A stretch of 64,000 bases of DNA from Candidatus Avelusimicrobium luingense (GTDB taxonomy: Bacteria > Elusimicrobiota > Elusimicrobia > Elusimicrobiales > Elusimicrobiaceae): NCBI GenBank assembly GCA_900315845.1, contig OOHK01000004.1, forward strand, positions 1 through 64,000. Direction: 5' to 3'. The notes under the pieces are model-generated. The model saw nothing but the letters and a program-made list of their open reading frames with translations. It had not been told where the DNA came from and ran no database searches. The stretch's first letter is position 1. Each line of letters opens with the position of its first letter. Of this stretch, positions 28,547 through 37,506 are shown in pieces. A program made the position numbers and the translations under genes.

Positions 28547-30270
28547 AAAAATTATTACTTCTGTTAAGTGCAGTTTTGCTGTTTGGCGCGTGCGCCAAGC
28601 AAACCGCGTCCGATACGCTTATCGTGGCGCATAAAGGGGAAATGGAATCGTTAGATCCTGTTTTTTCCTACGACGGTGTAACGCATGGTATGCTTATTAA
28701 CGTGTATGATACGCTCTTAAAATTTAACGGCAGTTCTTTAACCGAACTGTTGCCGTCGTTATCTACGCAAGTTCCCACTAAAGAAAACGGCTTGATTTCC
28801 GCGGACGGCCGCACGTACACATTTCCGATCCGGCAAGGAGTCAAATTCCACGACGGGCGCGATTTAACACCCGAAGATGTGCGCTACTCTTTGTTACGCT
28901 TTTTGCTTTCTGATATTTCCGGCGGGCCGTCCAGCCTATTATTAGAACCGATTTTAGGGGTTTCTTCCACCCGCAACGATAAAGGCGAAATTGTCGTCAG
29001 TTATAAAGACGCGGCCGAGGCCGTGCGCGTGGACGGAAACAATGTAGTCATCACGCTCAAACGTCCGTTTGCGCCGTTCTTATATATTTTGGCGCGGTGG
29101 GGGTATGTGATGAATAAATCGTGGGCGGTAGAGCAAGGCGCATGGGACGGCAGCGAAGAAACGTGGAAACAGTTTAATAACTTTGCCAAAGATGCCGATG
29201 CATTATTTGATAAAACCAACGGCACCGGGCCGTTTCAGGTAGCCCGCTGGGATATTGCCGCCAAACGCCTGACATTGGCCGCCAACGAAAATTATTTTGA
29301 AGGCGCGCCCAAACTCAAAACGATTTTAATGATGACGGTGGATGAACCGAGTACACTACGTCTCATGTTAGAATCGGGCGATGCGGACGTGGCGGAACTA
29401 TCGCCTAAATTTATTTCGCAGTTAAAAGACAGCCAAACGATTGACTTATATGATAATCTGCCGCGCTTGCGTACGGATCCGGTCATTTTCTTTACGCTGG
29501 ATATCAATATGGATGCCAACCCCGATGTCGGCTCCGGCAAGTTGGACGGACAAGGTATCCCGTCCGATTTCTTTAGCGATAAAGATCTTCGCAAAGGGTT
29601 TGAATATGCATTTGATTACGACGCCTTTTTGAAAGAATCTATGGAAGGCCGTGCGGAAATGGCGCTCGGGCCTGCTCCGGCGGGACTTGTTAAATACGAT
29701 AATGATTTCAAACATTATACGTTTGATTTGAAAAAAGCCGAGGAACACTTCAAAAAAGCGTGGGGCGGCCAAGTGTGGGAAAAAGGATTCAAATTTACCA
29801 TTACCTACAACACCAGCGGCGAAATGCGCCAAATTGCCAGCGAAATTCTAAAACGCAATGTGGAAAAATTAAACCCGAAATTCCAAATTGATTTGCGTGG
29901 CGTTACGTGGCCTGCGTTCTTGGAAAAAACAGCCCGCCGCCAAATGCCGATGTGGGCCCGCGGTTGGGTGGCCGATTATGCGGACGCGCACAATTTTTAC
30001 TTCCCGTTTTTGCATAGCCAGGGGCGGTATGCCCTGTCGCAAGGGTATCAAAACCCGGCGGTGGACGTGCTGATAGAAAAAGCCGTGGCAGAAACTAATC
30101 AAACCAAACGTAACGCGCTTTACAAAGCCGTACATAATTTGATGCATGAAGATGCTATGCAGATTTATACCGTACACCCGACCGGCTTGTGGGCGATGAA
30201 TAAAAACGTGAAAGGGTTTATAGACAACCCGGTATATATGGGCATCTACTTCTATCCGATGTATAAGTAG
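28543..30270 (+). CDS. Oligopeptide ABC transporter substrate-binding lipoprotein (SBP family 5)
   Basis: 575 residues. A lipoprotein signal with lipobox LFGAC (Cys near 17) is followed by the family 5 binding-protein fold of OppA/DppA: LIVAHKGEMESLDPVFSYDG at the N-terminus, YTFPIRQGVKFHDG near residue 90, and a C-terminal domain ending NPVYMGIYFYPMYK. It binds peptides outside the inner membrane for import. No permease or ATPase genes lie next to it. The ATGA overlap with the C39-like peptidase suggests a peptide cutting and uptake pair (inference). Confidence 0.9.
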   Translation: MKKLLLLLSAVLLFGACAKQTASDTLIVAHKGEMESLDPVFSYDGVTHGMLINVYDTLLKFNGSSLTELLPSLSTQVPTKENGLISADGRTYTFPIRQGVKFHDGRDLTPEDVRYSLLRFLLSDISGGPSSLLLEPILGVSSTRNDKGEIVVSYKDAAEAVRVDGNNVVITLKRPFAPFLYILARWGYVMNKSWAVEQGAWDGSEETWKQFNNFAKDADALFDKTNGTGPFQVARWDIAAKRLTLAANENYFEGAPKLKTILMMTVDEPSTLRLMLESGDADVAELSPKFISQLKDSQTIDLYDNLPRLRTDPVIFFTLDINMDANPDVGSGKLDGQGIPSDFFSDKDLRKGFEYAFDYDAFLKESMEGRAEMALGPAPAGLVKYDNDFKHYTFDLKKAEEHFKKAWGGQVWEKGFKFTITYNTSGEMRQIASEILKRNVEKLNPKFQIDLRGVTWPAFLEKTARRQMPMWARGWVADYADAHNFYFPFLHSQGRYALSQGYQNPAVDVLIEKAVAETNQTKRNALYKAVHNLMHEDAMQIYTVHPTGLWAMNKNVKGFIDNPVYMGIYFYPMYK

Positions 30271-30288
30271 TTTATACCGCGCTGTAAC

Positions 30289-30411
30289 GGTTTCCATTTT
30301 TGGCCTATCCAAGGCCGACTTTCGCTCGCGTACTTGCAACGCGGTGCGTTGTCTTGCGGACGTACGCGTCACTCAACTTGCGGCCTTGCCTAGGCACAAA
30401 AACTGAAAACC
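30289..30411. repeat. Long imperfect inverted repeat (MITE-like or structured RNA)
   Basis: About 123 bp that folds back on itself: GGTTTCCATTTTTGGCC at the left matches the reverse complement of the right end (GGTTTTCAGTTTTTG...), AAGGCCG recurs in both arms, and the centre has GCGTAC/GTACGC and CAACGC/GCGTTG arms around a 3-nt loop. No coding capacity. No second copy noticed in this window. Confidence 0.55.
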
Positions 30412-30470
30412 GGGTGTTGGCCTTCGTTCTTATCGCGCTGATTTGAAAACGGCTCTTCGTAAGTTTCGTA

Positions 30471-30516
30471 TCTAAAACACAAACGGCAGACTTATGTCTG
30501 CCGTTTGTGTTTTAGA
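30471..30516. terminator. Bidirectional terminator between the binding protein and pilin 3
   Basis: Perfect 21-bp stem (30471-30491 / 30496-30516) with a 4-nt loop, with T-rich flanks on each strand. It serves the convergent genes ending at 30270 and 30538. Confidence 0.85.
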
Positions 30517-30537
30517 TTGTTTTGTATTTGCTGTGCC

Positions 30538-31086
30538 TTAATAGGGTAACGTATAGGCCCGCAAAGCAGAAGAAGTGCCTTTAAGCGAAGCCCCTATGAT
30601 TTTTGTGCAAAAATCTCCAGCCGTGCCGGAAAAAACTTTACTCCCGGTTAAAAATTCCGTGCAATAAATTTCATGATTATTCCAAGGGTAAGAGGTTGAA
30701 CAGTTTTTTTCTACGAAAAATCCACCTCCCTTGTATTTGCCATCTAAACGGGTAGCAATAATACTTTGGCAACCGGCTTTTTCCAACTGTACGGACCAAT
30801 TTCCGTTAGACCGGCTGTCTTTTACAACGCTGCTAGCATATCCGACTTCGCGACCTGTCCATGGGATATCTATAGATAATTCGTCAAAGGACGCAGGATA
30901 TTCACCGGATGCTAAATAGTAAGCATCCACGGCTTGGTTAATGGTTCGGAGTAAAGATAATGCTTCTGTGGCTCTGCTTTTTTCCACCGCTTTATTATAT
31001 TGCGGAAGTGCTACACTGGCCAATATGCCGATAATCAGTACAACAACTAATAATTCAATCAATGTAAATGCGCGGTTGTTTTTCAT
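30538..31086 (-). CDS. Type IV pilin-like protein 3
   Basis: 182 residues. Leader MKNNRA, then [33 protein letters not shown]: prepilin peptidase site (Ala rather than Gly at -1), Glu+5 and the hydrophobic spine. The globular domain has four Cys. AGGAG sits 7-8 nt before the ATG; a TATAAT (31125-31120) gives a leader of about 27 nt. Single-gene unit between a strong terminator and the initiator tRNA. Confidence 0.9.
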   Translation of the reverse strand: MKNNRAFTLIELLVVVLIIGILASVALPQYNKAVEKSRATEALSLLRTINQAVDAYYLASGEYPASFDELSIDIPWTGREVGYASSVVKDSRSNGNWSVQLEKAGCQSIIATRLDGKYKGGGFFVEKNCSTSYPWNNHEIYCTEFLTGSKVFSGTAGDFCTKIIGASLKGTSSALRAYTLPY

Positions 31087-31119
31087 AAAACATCTCCTTT
31101 CGTTCTTGTGGCTAGTTTT

Positions 31120-31125
31120 ATTATA
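31120..31125 (-). promoter_or_regulatory. Probable -10 box of pilin-like gene 3
   Basis: TATAAT on the minus strand, 33 nt before the ATG at 31086. Confidence 0.45.
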
Positions 31126-31180
31126 TATAATTTCCCTTATTCAAATTTGCTCCGCCGATTACAATTTGCTATAATAATTT

Positions 31181-31254
31181 TGCGGGGTAGAGAAGCCTGG
31201 TATCTCGCAAGGCCCATAACCTTGAGATCGTTGGTTCAAATCCAACCCCCGCAA
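31181..31254 (+). tRNA. Initiator tRNA-fMet (anticodon CAT, unusual C33 and U1-A72)
   Basis: The D arm GAGA-AGCCTGGTA-TCTC has the A11-U24 pair of bacterial initiators, and the T arm GTTGG-TTCAAAT-CCAAC is normal. Three departures: base 1 is T facing A72 (bacteria usually have C1 facing A72); the anticodon stem CAAGG/CCTTG gives A29-U41 instead of the third G-C pair; the loop is CCCATAA, so position 33 is C and not the near-universal U. CCA is not encoded. TATAAT at 31170-31175 ends 5 nt before the mature 5' end, so there is almost no leader. Confidence 0.9.
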
Positions 31255-31274
31255 TTTTTCATAACAATATCTCC

Positions 31275-31298
31275 ACCGTCCGAAAGGGCGGTTTTTTT
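31275..31298 (+). terminator. Terminator of tRNA-fMet
   Basis: Stem ACCGTCC / GGGCGGT (one wobble) with a GAAA tetraloop, followed by T7. Confidence 0.85.
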
Positions 31299-31370
31299 AT
31301 GAGGTTTTGGCGGGATCCCCCTTTTTTATGTAAAATAAAGGTAAAGATTTTTAGAGTAAGGAGATTTCTT

Positions 31371-32378
31371 ATGAACATTGTTGTTAGTTTAGGGGGAAGT
31401 AAAACCGTTTGTGCCGCCAGATTGGGTGTGAAAGTGGCGGAATTTTTACAAGGGCAAGGTCATCAGGTCAGTTTGTTTGCGCCCAAAGGCAAAGGAGATG
31501 TGTTCACTTCCGTGGCCGTCAAAGAATATACCAATTTAACAACTACTAAAAAACTAGCCGATATGCTTGCTAAATCTCACACGGATATGTTGGTTAGCGT
31601 GATGAATTTACGCACGTGTGAAGCCGCTATGCAGGCCAAAGTACCGTTTATCTATGTAGAGTATGAAAATTTCAAAGAAGATAAACCCGTCAAAACGAAA
31701 AAAGCCTTGTTGCAAAAAGCGGCACGCGTGCTTGTGTTAGGAAGTGACGATAAACCGCTTGCCAAAGCCAAATACGGTGCCAATGCACAACGCGTTACGG
31801 AGCCGGCCGTGTGGGTAGAACATTACAACTATGATAAACCCACTTGCTTTAAGAAAGAAAATAATATTTTAGCCGTGGGGCCGCTTACTAAAGAAAGCGG
31901 TTTTGATACGCTCTTGCAAACGTGGGCACGTTTGGCACCTGCACACAAAACGTGGCATTTAACGATTGTGGGCGACGGAACACAAAAATCAACTTTGCAA
32001 AAATTTATTGCTAAACATAATTTACAAGATAGTACCGAAATCGTTCCGGCCAAAAGCGACATTTACAGTTTCTTGCGCAACGCCGATATCTTTGCGTATC
32101 CGGCATTAAACCCGGCTCACGCTGATATTTTGTTAGATGCTATGGCCAGCAAACTCCCGTGCGTGGCGTGCGAATCCGCGGCCGTTACGGAACTTATTAC
32201 CAATGGCGTCAATGGTGTTATTGTCAACGCCGGCGAAGAAGAACCTTTTACGATTGCGTTAGACGATTTAATGGTTAACTGGGGCAAACGCGTAGGTATG
32301 GCGGTAGAAGCCAGCAAACACAAAGACCGCTATCCTTTTGCTGCCTTTATGCAAGCCGTTTGCGCTTTATTAAAATAG
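31371..32378 (+). CDS. Glycosyltransferase family 4-like
   Basis: 335 residues with a GT-B fold. The N-terminal Rossmann half starts MNIVVSLGGSKTVCAARLG; the C-terminal half has NNILAVGPLTKESGFDTLL, LTIVGDGTQKSTL and a donor-sugar segment where an EAM/E-like motif reads LLDAMASKLPCVACESAAVTELI. Probably adds a sugar in the cytoplasm during LPS or glycan synthesis; the E of the usual EX7E motif is weakened, so the donor is uncertain. The open frame starts 24 codons earlier, but ATG 31371 has AAGGAG before it. First of three glycosyltransferase genes. Confidence 0.8.
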   Translation: MNIVVSLGGSKTVCAARLGVKVAEFLQGQGHQVSLFAPKGKGDVFTSVAVKEYTNLTTTKKLADMLAKSHTDMLVSVMNLRTCEAAMQAKVPFIYVEYENFKEDKPVKTKKALLQKAARVLVLGSDDKPLAKAKYGANAQRVTEPAVWVEHYNYDKPTCFKKENNILAVGPLTKESGFDTLLQTWARLAPAHKTWHLTIVGDGTQKSTLQKFIAKHNLQDSTEIVPAKSDIYSFLRNADIFAYPALNPAHADILLDAMASKLPCVACESAAVTELITNGVNGVIVNAGEEEPFTIALDDLMVNWGKRVGMAVEASKHKDRYPFAAFMQAVCALLK

Positions 32379-32388
32379 TGGGAATTTT

Positions 32389-33471
32389 GTGCGTATCACC
32401 TGTGTGATTGGTAATTTGGGCGGCGGCGGCGCGGAGCGTATGATGACGTATCTGTGTGGCGGACTTGCCGTGCGTGGCCATCAAATTACCCTGTTAACAC
32501 TGGATGATACCGTCCCCGATTTTTATACGCTGCCCGCGTCTGTGACGCGGGCGCGTGTGCATTTGCCTTCTTTTCGCGCCGCCGGAATATTCGGCGGGAT
32601 GGCGCGCTTATTCAAATTAACACGTGCGTTAAAAGAAACCCGCCCGCAAGTGGTTATCAGTTTTATGACAATCAGTGTGCTGGCGTCTTGCTTGCTGTTG
32701 CATGTTCCGTATATTTACGCAGATCATTTGGACGTTCGTCATTTAACCTATTCGCGCAAATGGGAAATTTTGCGAAATTTTTTACTCCGTTTTGCGCATA
32801 GTGTAACGGTTTTGTCCCGGCGAGATTTACAATTCTTACAAGAGAATCACCCGGGTTGGCGCGCACAGGTGGTATATAATCCCGCACTTGTGCCGTCTAA
32901 AACCGAGTATGCTCGCCCGGCATTTATGAAACCGGGTTGTAATTATGTGCTTGCGGTGGGACGTTTAACTTCACAAAAAGGGTTTGACCGACTTTTGCCC
33001 GCGTGGAAAACGGCCCGAAAAGACGGATGGCGGCTGGCCATTATCGGCGGCGGAGAGGACGAACAAAAACTCAAAGCACAAGCCGACAAATTGGGAATTG
33101 CAACAAGTGTAGATTTCGTGCCGCCGCAAAAAGAAGTATTTTCGGCTTACGTGCACGCGCAGATTTTGGCGATGTCTTCGCGGGCGGAAGGTTTTCCGCT
33201 CGTTTTGCTGGAAGCCATGGCGTTAGGTGTTCCGGCGGTCAGTTTTAACTGTACCGGGCCGGACGTGATTATCCGCCATGATATGGACGGAATTTTAGTG
33301 CCGCAAGATGACGTTTCGGCTTTCTCCGCCGCGCTTACCGATTTAATGCAAGATGAACAAAAACGTCGCGCTTTTGGTGAGCGCGCCCGTGAAGTTACCC
33401 AACGTTTTTCATTAGAAAATTATTTAGATGATTACGAACGCTTATGTCAAACCGCCCGCTTATCAGCGTAA
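32389..33471 (+). CDS. Glycosyltransferase family 4
   Basis: 360 residues, GTG start. GT4 features: GNLGGGGAERMMTYLCGGL near the N-terminus, YVLAVGRLTSQKGFDRLLPA and LAIIGGGEDEQKLKAQ in the middle, and the EX7E site SSRAEGFPLVLLEAMALG near residue 265. It transfers a nucleotide-linked sugar to a glycan or lipid acceptor; the acceptor is unknown. It lies 10 bp after the first glycosyltransferase gene and overlaps the third by 28 bp, so the three form one operon. Confidence 0.88.
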   Translation: MRITCVIGNLGGGGAERMMTYLCGGLAVRGHQITLLTLDDTVPDFYTLPASVTRARVHLPSFRAAGIFGGMARLFKLTRALKETRPQVVISFMTISVLASCLLLHVPYIYADHLDVRHLTYSRKWEILRNFLLRFAHSVTVLSRRDLQFLQENHPGWRAQVVYNPALVPSKTEYARPAFMKPGCNYVLAVGRLTSQKGFDRLLPAWKTARKDGWRLAIIGGGEDEQKLKAQADKLGIATSVDFVPPQKEVFSAYVHAQILAMSSRAEGFPLVLLEAMALGVPAVSFNCTGPDVIIRHDMDGILVPQDDVSAFSAALTDLMQDEQKRRAFGERAREVTQRFSLENYLDDYERLCQTARLSA

Positions 33472-34433
33472 TTGTTCCTATTTATAATGTGCAAAATTGG
33501 CTAACTGCTTGCTTGGATAGTTTAGCCGCACAAGCGTTTGACTCCGTTGAAATTCTTTTTGTAAATGATGGATCTACCGACGGTAGTGAAAAAATTTTAA
33601 ACGAATTTTCCGCTACATACTCCCATGCCCATGTCATCAATCAACTTCATAGCGGTTTAGCGGCGGCCCGTGCCACGGGCGTTGCACAAGCGCGCGGTGA
33701 ATATATTACATTTGTGGACGGAGATGATACAATTTCTCCCGAGTATTTGGCCGCTTTGTACCAAACGGCTCAAGATACGCGCGCCCCATTGGTCGTGGCG
33801 CCGCTGATCAAATTCGCGGGCGAAATTCCTATGCAATTTAGCGTGCCGCCCCTTTTTAAGGGCGGCGAATTATCCGGCAAAAAACGCGTGAATATTTTTG
33901 AAGACGGTTCTGCGGCTATGGCTTTATGCGGTAAATTGATCGCACGCGAACTAGCACATAAACTTACGTGGCAAGCAAGCACGCTTTCTAATGCGGAAGA
34001 TATTGCTCCGGCGGCCGCGTTAATTTCCCGCGCCGATAAAATTGCCTTTGCCCCTAACGCACATTATTTTTACCGCCAGCGCGAAAACTCGCAAAGCCAT
34101 AGCGGGGAAAAACGGTTTATCAGTTTGGCAGAAGGTTTTTTGCAAGCGCGTAACATCCTTAAACAACACGGTACATATACTGATTTGGCAGCGGGGTTTG
34201 AGTATATTTTCCGGGTAGCGTTATGTAGTTTTATGGAGAAATACGGCATTACCGGCGAAGAAGAACAATTTTTACGCACCCACCGCGACGAATTACAAAT
34301 CCCACCGGGAACATTTGCTACCCGTCCGTTGAAATTCCGTTTGCGTCAGTATCTCTTTGAGAAAAGTTTGAAAGGTTCCTTCTCGTACAGCCGGTTGATG
34401 CGTTTTTTACGCCGTTTGTTTTACCGCGCGTAA
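33444..34433 (+). CDS. Glycosyltransferase family 2
   Basis: 329 residues, GT-A fold. SVIVPIYNVQNWLTACLDSL and ILFVNDGSTDGS at the N-terminus and the DXD-like FVDGDDT near residue 93 are typical of GT2. The C-terminal third is basic and has no membrane helices. Likely acts on LPS core, O-antigen or another surface glycan (inference from neighbours). Its 3' end overlaps the convergent flippase gene by 27 bp with no terminator. Confidence 0.88.
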   Translation: MSNRPLISVIVPIYNVQNWLTACLDSLAAQAFDSVEILFVNDGSTDGSEKILNEFSATYSHAHVINQLHSGLAAARATGVAQARGEYITFVDGDDTISPEYLAALYQTAQDTRAPLVVAPLIKFAGEIPMQFSVPPLFKGGELSGKKRVNIFEDGSAAMALCGKLIARELAHKLTWQASTLSNAEDIAPAAALISRADKIAFAPNAHYFYRQRENSQSHSGEKRFISLAEGFLQARNILKQHGTYTDLAAGFEYIFRVALCSFMEKYGITGEEEQFLRTHRDELQIPPGTFATRPLKFRLRQYLFEKSLKGSFSYSRLMRFLRRLFYRA

Positions 34434-35921
34434 AAAGCGTTTCAGGTCGCCGCTGTACCACGTCAACGCGGCAAGCACGGCTACAAAAATTAACCCGCCG
34501 ATTCCTACGCTTAACCATACATTTTCTCCGGCACCGTACCACTTATATACAAGCGCGGGAACAAGCGCAATTATATTACACGATAAAAGCCGTAGACCGT
34601 CCAGTAAAGAAGTTTTGAGCGATATTTGCGGGGTGTATTTTCTAAAAAACAAAGCGTTAATACCCAGCCCGACAACTACGGTAATCACTTGCGTGTACAC
34701 GTACGCTACCGCCCCGAAATAAGTAATAGCAAACGGAACGGTAACAACAAAGAGTATAATTCCGCTTAACGCATAGGGTAAAAACTCTTTTAATTTTCGC
34801 ACGGCGATAGCAATATTGCTTTGCATTAAAACCGGTACAACCAACCATACCAGTATCATTAACGGGCACAAGAAAGCAGCCGTTTCATATACGCTTTGTG
34901 CGCTAAAGGCCCCGCGCTTAAAAAACAAGGTAACAATTTGCGGAGCATATCCTATCGTAAAAATTACCAACGGAGTTACGAAAAACCATAACAAATGATG
35001 CGCCGTATTATAGGCCACGGATAAGGACGACCAATCTTGTTTGGCGCTGTATTCGGTTAGTTGAATTTTAGAAATGTTTGTAATACGCGCCACAAAAACT
35101 TCGTTAGATGAATCGGATAGTTGCTTGGCATAGTTTAGGGCGCTGACCGTCCCGGCGTTTAACCCGCTGAGCAAATAGAGAGGCAATAAGCCAACCATAA
35201 TGTTGCCCACTTCCAAACATTGGTTGCTTAGCAGGTTTTGCATAAATTGGCGGGAGTGAAAAATTTCGCCGTGAGTAAATTGCCAATGTAATTCTTTTTT
35301 AAGCATGATAAGAAGCACGAGCGTTTGTAGGCCGTATGATAGAATAAATCCCCACAACATGCTGATAATTCCATACGAGCGCCCGAAAATGAGCAAAAAT
35401 ATAAGCGGCAATAAAGCGTTTAAGGGGTTAAACAGGGCGGTGGCAAACCGTTTATACATTTCCAATATGGCCAGTAAATACGTTGATAATATTTGCAATG
35501 CGAACATGACAAACGCCGCAAAAATTAACGTGTGTTGTGCGCTTAAATAAGCCATATCAAAGCGCGAAAACCATCGTACCAACCCAACCGGAAACAACCA
35601 ACCGCATAAGATGAGCCCTATGGCTGCTGCGGTGTATAAATAGAGATAACCGTTTAACAAATTGCGCCCGCCGAACTTTTGTTGTTCGTCTAACATCATG
35701 GCCTGCGGAATAATGACGGCGATATTGAGACGCTGTAAAAAATACCACCCGATACCGACGGTAATTAACAGATAAAAATACAAATCCGTGGCGCTGTCCG
35801 CGCCGAAATAGGCCGCTATAAGAAGTGCATTGATAAAGGAAAGTCCTTTCCACAAAGCGGTCGTTCCGACGGCTAACGCCGCCCCGGTACGGTATGAAGT
35901 GGGCTTAAAAAGATGAACCAT
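34407..35921 (-). CDS. MurJ/Wzx-like polysaccharide or lipid flippase
   Basis: 504 residues with about 12-14 predicted membrane helices in the MOP/MVF pattern (for example ALLIAAYFGADSATDLYFYL at the N-terminus). It may flip lipid II (MurJ) or a glycan linked to a lipid carrier (Wzx). The three convergent glycosyltransferases next to it make a glycan role plausible. Divergent from gatB, with 35 bp between starts. Confidence 0.78.
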   Translation of the reverse strand: MVHLFKPTSYRTGAALAVGTTALWKGLSFINALLIAAYFGADSATDLYFYLLITVGIGWYFLQRLNIAVIIPQAMMLDEQQKFGGRNLLNGYLYLYTAAAIGLILCGWLFPVGLVRWFSRFDMAYLSAQHTLIFAAFVMFALQILSTYLLAILEMYKRFATALFNPLNALLPLIFLLIFGRSYGIISMLWGFILSYGLQTLVLLIMLKKELHWQFTHGEIFHSRQFMQNLLSNQCLEVGNIMVGLLPLYLLSGLNAGTVSALNYAKQLSDSSNEVFVARITNISKIQLTEYSAKQDWSSLSVAYNTAHHLLWFFVTPLVIFTIGYAPQIVTLFFKRGAFSAQSVYETAAFLCPLMILVWLVVPVLMQSNIAIAVRKLKEFLPYALSGIILFVVTVPFAITYFGAVAYVYTQVITVVVGLGINALFFRKYTPQISLKTSLLDGLRLLSCNIIALVPALVYKWYGAGENVWLSVGIGGLIFVAVLAALTWYSGDLKRFLRAVKQTA

Positions 35922-35956
35922 ATTTAGTATTATAGTAATTTAGGAGAACTTTAACT

Positions 35957-37402
35957 GTGACAACCCAATTTGAACCTGTTATCGGGTTGGAAATACACGT
36001 CCAACTCGCCAGCAAAACAAAATTGTTTTGCACCTGTCCTAACGGTGTGGGGGAAGATACAAAACCCAACACCGCCGTTTGCCCTGTTTGTATGGGGCAC
36101 CCCGGCACAATGCCCGTACTGACCGAAGGCGCTGTGGCGCTGGCGGTGCGTGCGGGGCTGAGCCTACATTGTGAAACGCAAAAACGCTCATCGTTTTCAC
36201 GCAAACATTATTTTTATCCGGACTTACCCAAAGGATACCAAATTACCCAATTTGATGAGCCGATTAATGGTGCGGGCTATGTGGAAATTACTTTCGGCCC
36301 CAAAGATAATTTACAGAAAAAACGTATCGGTATTCACCACGCGCATTTGGAAGAAGATGCGGCCAAATCATCGCACTTTGCCGATCACTCTTTGGTAGAT
36401 TTTAACCGTTCGGGCAGCCCGCTGCTTGAAATTGTGTCTATGCCCGATATGCGCTCGCCTGACGAAGCCTATGCGTATCTCACCGAAATTAAGCGCTTGA
36501 TGCGTTGGGTGGGGGCGTCCAACTGTGATATGGAAAAAGGCGAATTGCGCGTAGATGTAAACGTGTCTTTGCGCCCGGTCGGAACGGAAAAATTCGGCAC
36601 ACGTACCGAACTGAAAAACTTAAATTCATTTAAGGCTGTTCGTGATGCATTGCAATTTGAAATTAACCGCCAAACCGAAGTGTTAAATGCCGGCGGACAA
36701 GTGAAACAAGAAACGCGCTTGTGGGATAAAGTGGAGTGTGTTTCCCGCCCCATGCGCTCGAAAGAAGATGCGTTAGATTACCGCTATTTCCCGGAGCCGG
36801 ACTTGCCGCCGCTCGTGCTGAAAGATGAGTGGCTGGAGAACATCAAAGCCGGTATGCCCGAAATGCCGTCAAGCAAAGAAGCGCGCTTTATGGCGGCGGG
36901 ATTATCTGCTTATGATGCGGGTGTATTGACCAGTTCGCGCGAAATTGCCGATTATTTTGAAACAGTGACCAAAAGCGGTAAAGTGTCGCTTAAGACGGCG
37001 TCTAACTGGATACAAACCGATTTGCTCGGTATGCTCCACGCAGAGAAAAAAGAAATTGAAAACTCGCCCATGTCGGCGGTGCAATTGGCCGAACTGTTAG
37101 AATTTGTGGAAGGCGGCAAAATCAACCGCAAACAAGCGCGCGAAGTGTTTGACGAGATTTACGCGCATGGCGGCAAGGCCGCGGATATTATCGCTAAACG
37201 CGGTATGGTGCAAGTAACTGACGAAGGCCAATTAGAAGCGTGGGCCAAAGAAGCCATTGCCGCTAATCCCAAAGCCGTAGCCGATTACCAAAAAGGCAAC
37301 AAGGCCGCTATCGGAGCGCTGGTGGGTGGCGTAATGAAGTTGAGCAAAGGTAAAGCCAACCCCCGGGTAATCAGCCAAATACTGGCGAAATTGCTGGGAT
37401 AA
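35957..37402 (+). CDS. gatB: Aspartyl/glutamyl-tRNA amidotransferase subunit B
   Basis: 481 residues, GTG start with AGGAG 10 nt before it. GatB hallmarks: VIGLEIHVQLASKTKLFC, CPVCMGHPGTMPVL, RKHYFYPDLPKGYQI, the kinase-like core and a C-terminal YqeY-like tail domain. With GatA and GatC (not here) it converts Glu-tRNA-Gln or Asp-tRNA-Asn to the amide form. Its presence agrees with indirect charging of one of these tRNAs. Confidence 0.96.
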   Translation: MTTQFEPVIGLEIHVQLASKTKLFCTCPNGVGEDTKPNTAVCPVCMGHPGTMPVLTEGAVALAVRAGLSLHCETQKRSSFSRKHYFYPDLPKGYQITQFDEPINGAGYVEITFGPKDNLQKKRIGIHHAHLEEDAAKSSHFADHSLVDFNRSGSPLLEIVSMPDMRSPDEAYAYLTEIKRLMRWVGASNCDMEKGELRVDVNVSLRPVGTEKFGTRTELKNLNSFKAVRDALQFEINRQTEVLNAGGQVKQETRLWDKVECVSRPMRSKEDALDYRYFPEPDLPPLVLKDEWLENIKAGMPEMPSSKEARFMAAGLSAYDAGVLTSSREIADYFETVTKSGKVSLKTASNWIQTDLLGMLHAEKKEIENSPMSAVQLAELLEFVEGGKINRKQAREVFDEIYAHGGKAADIIAKRGMVQVTDEGQLEAWAKEAIAANPKAVADYQKGNKAAIGALVGGVMKLSKGKANPRVISQILAKLLG

Positions 37403-37431
37403 CGAAACGATTAAGTTCCTGATTAAAAACA

Positions 37432-37470
37432 ACAACGCACAAAATCAATTGATTTTGTGCGTTGTGTTTT
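37432..37470. terminator. Bidirectional terminator between gatB and tolB
   Basis: Fully palindromic 34-nt sequence (15-bp stems 37432-37446 / 37451-37465 around AATT) with GTTTT on one side and, on the minus strand, TTGTTTTT on the other. Confidence 0.85.
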
Positions 37471-37506
37471 GAAAAAGCAAAAACGTAAGATAAGAACGTT
37501 TTATTA

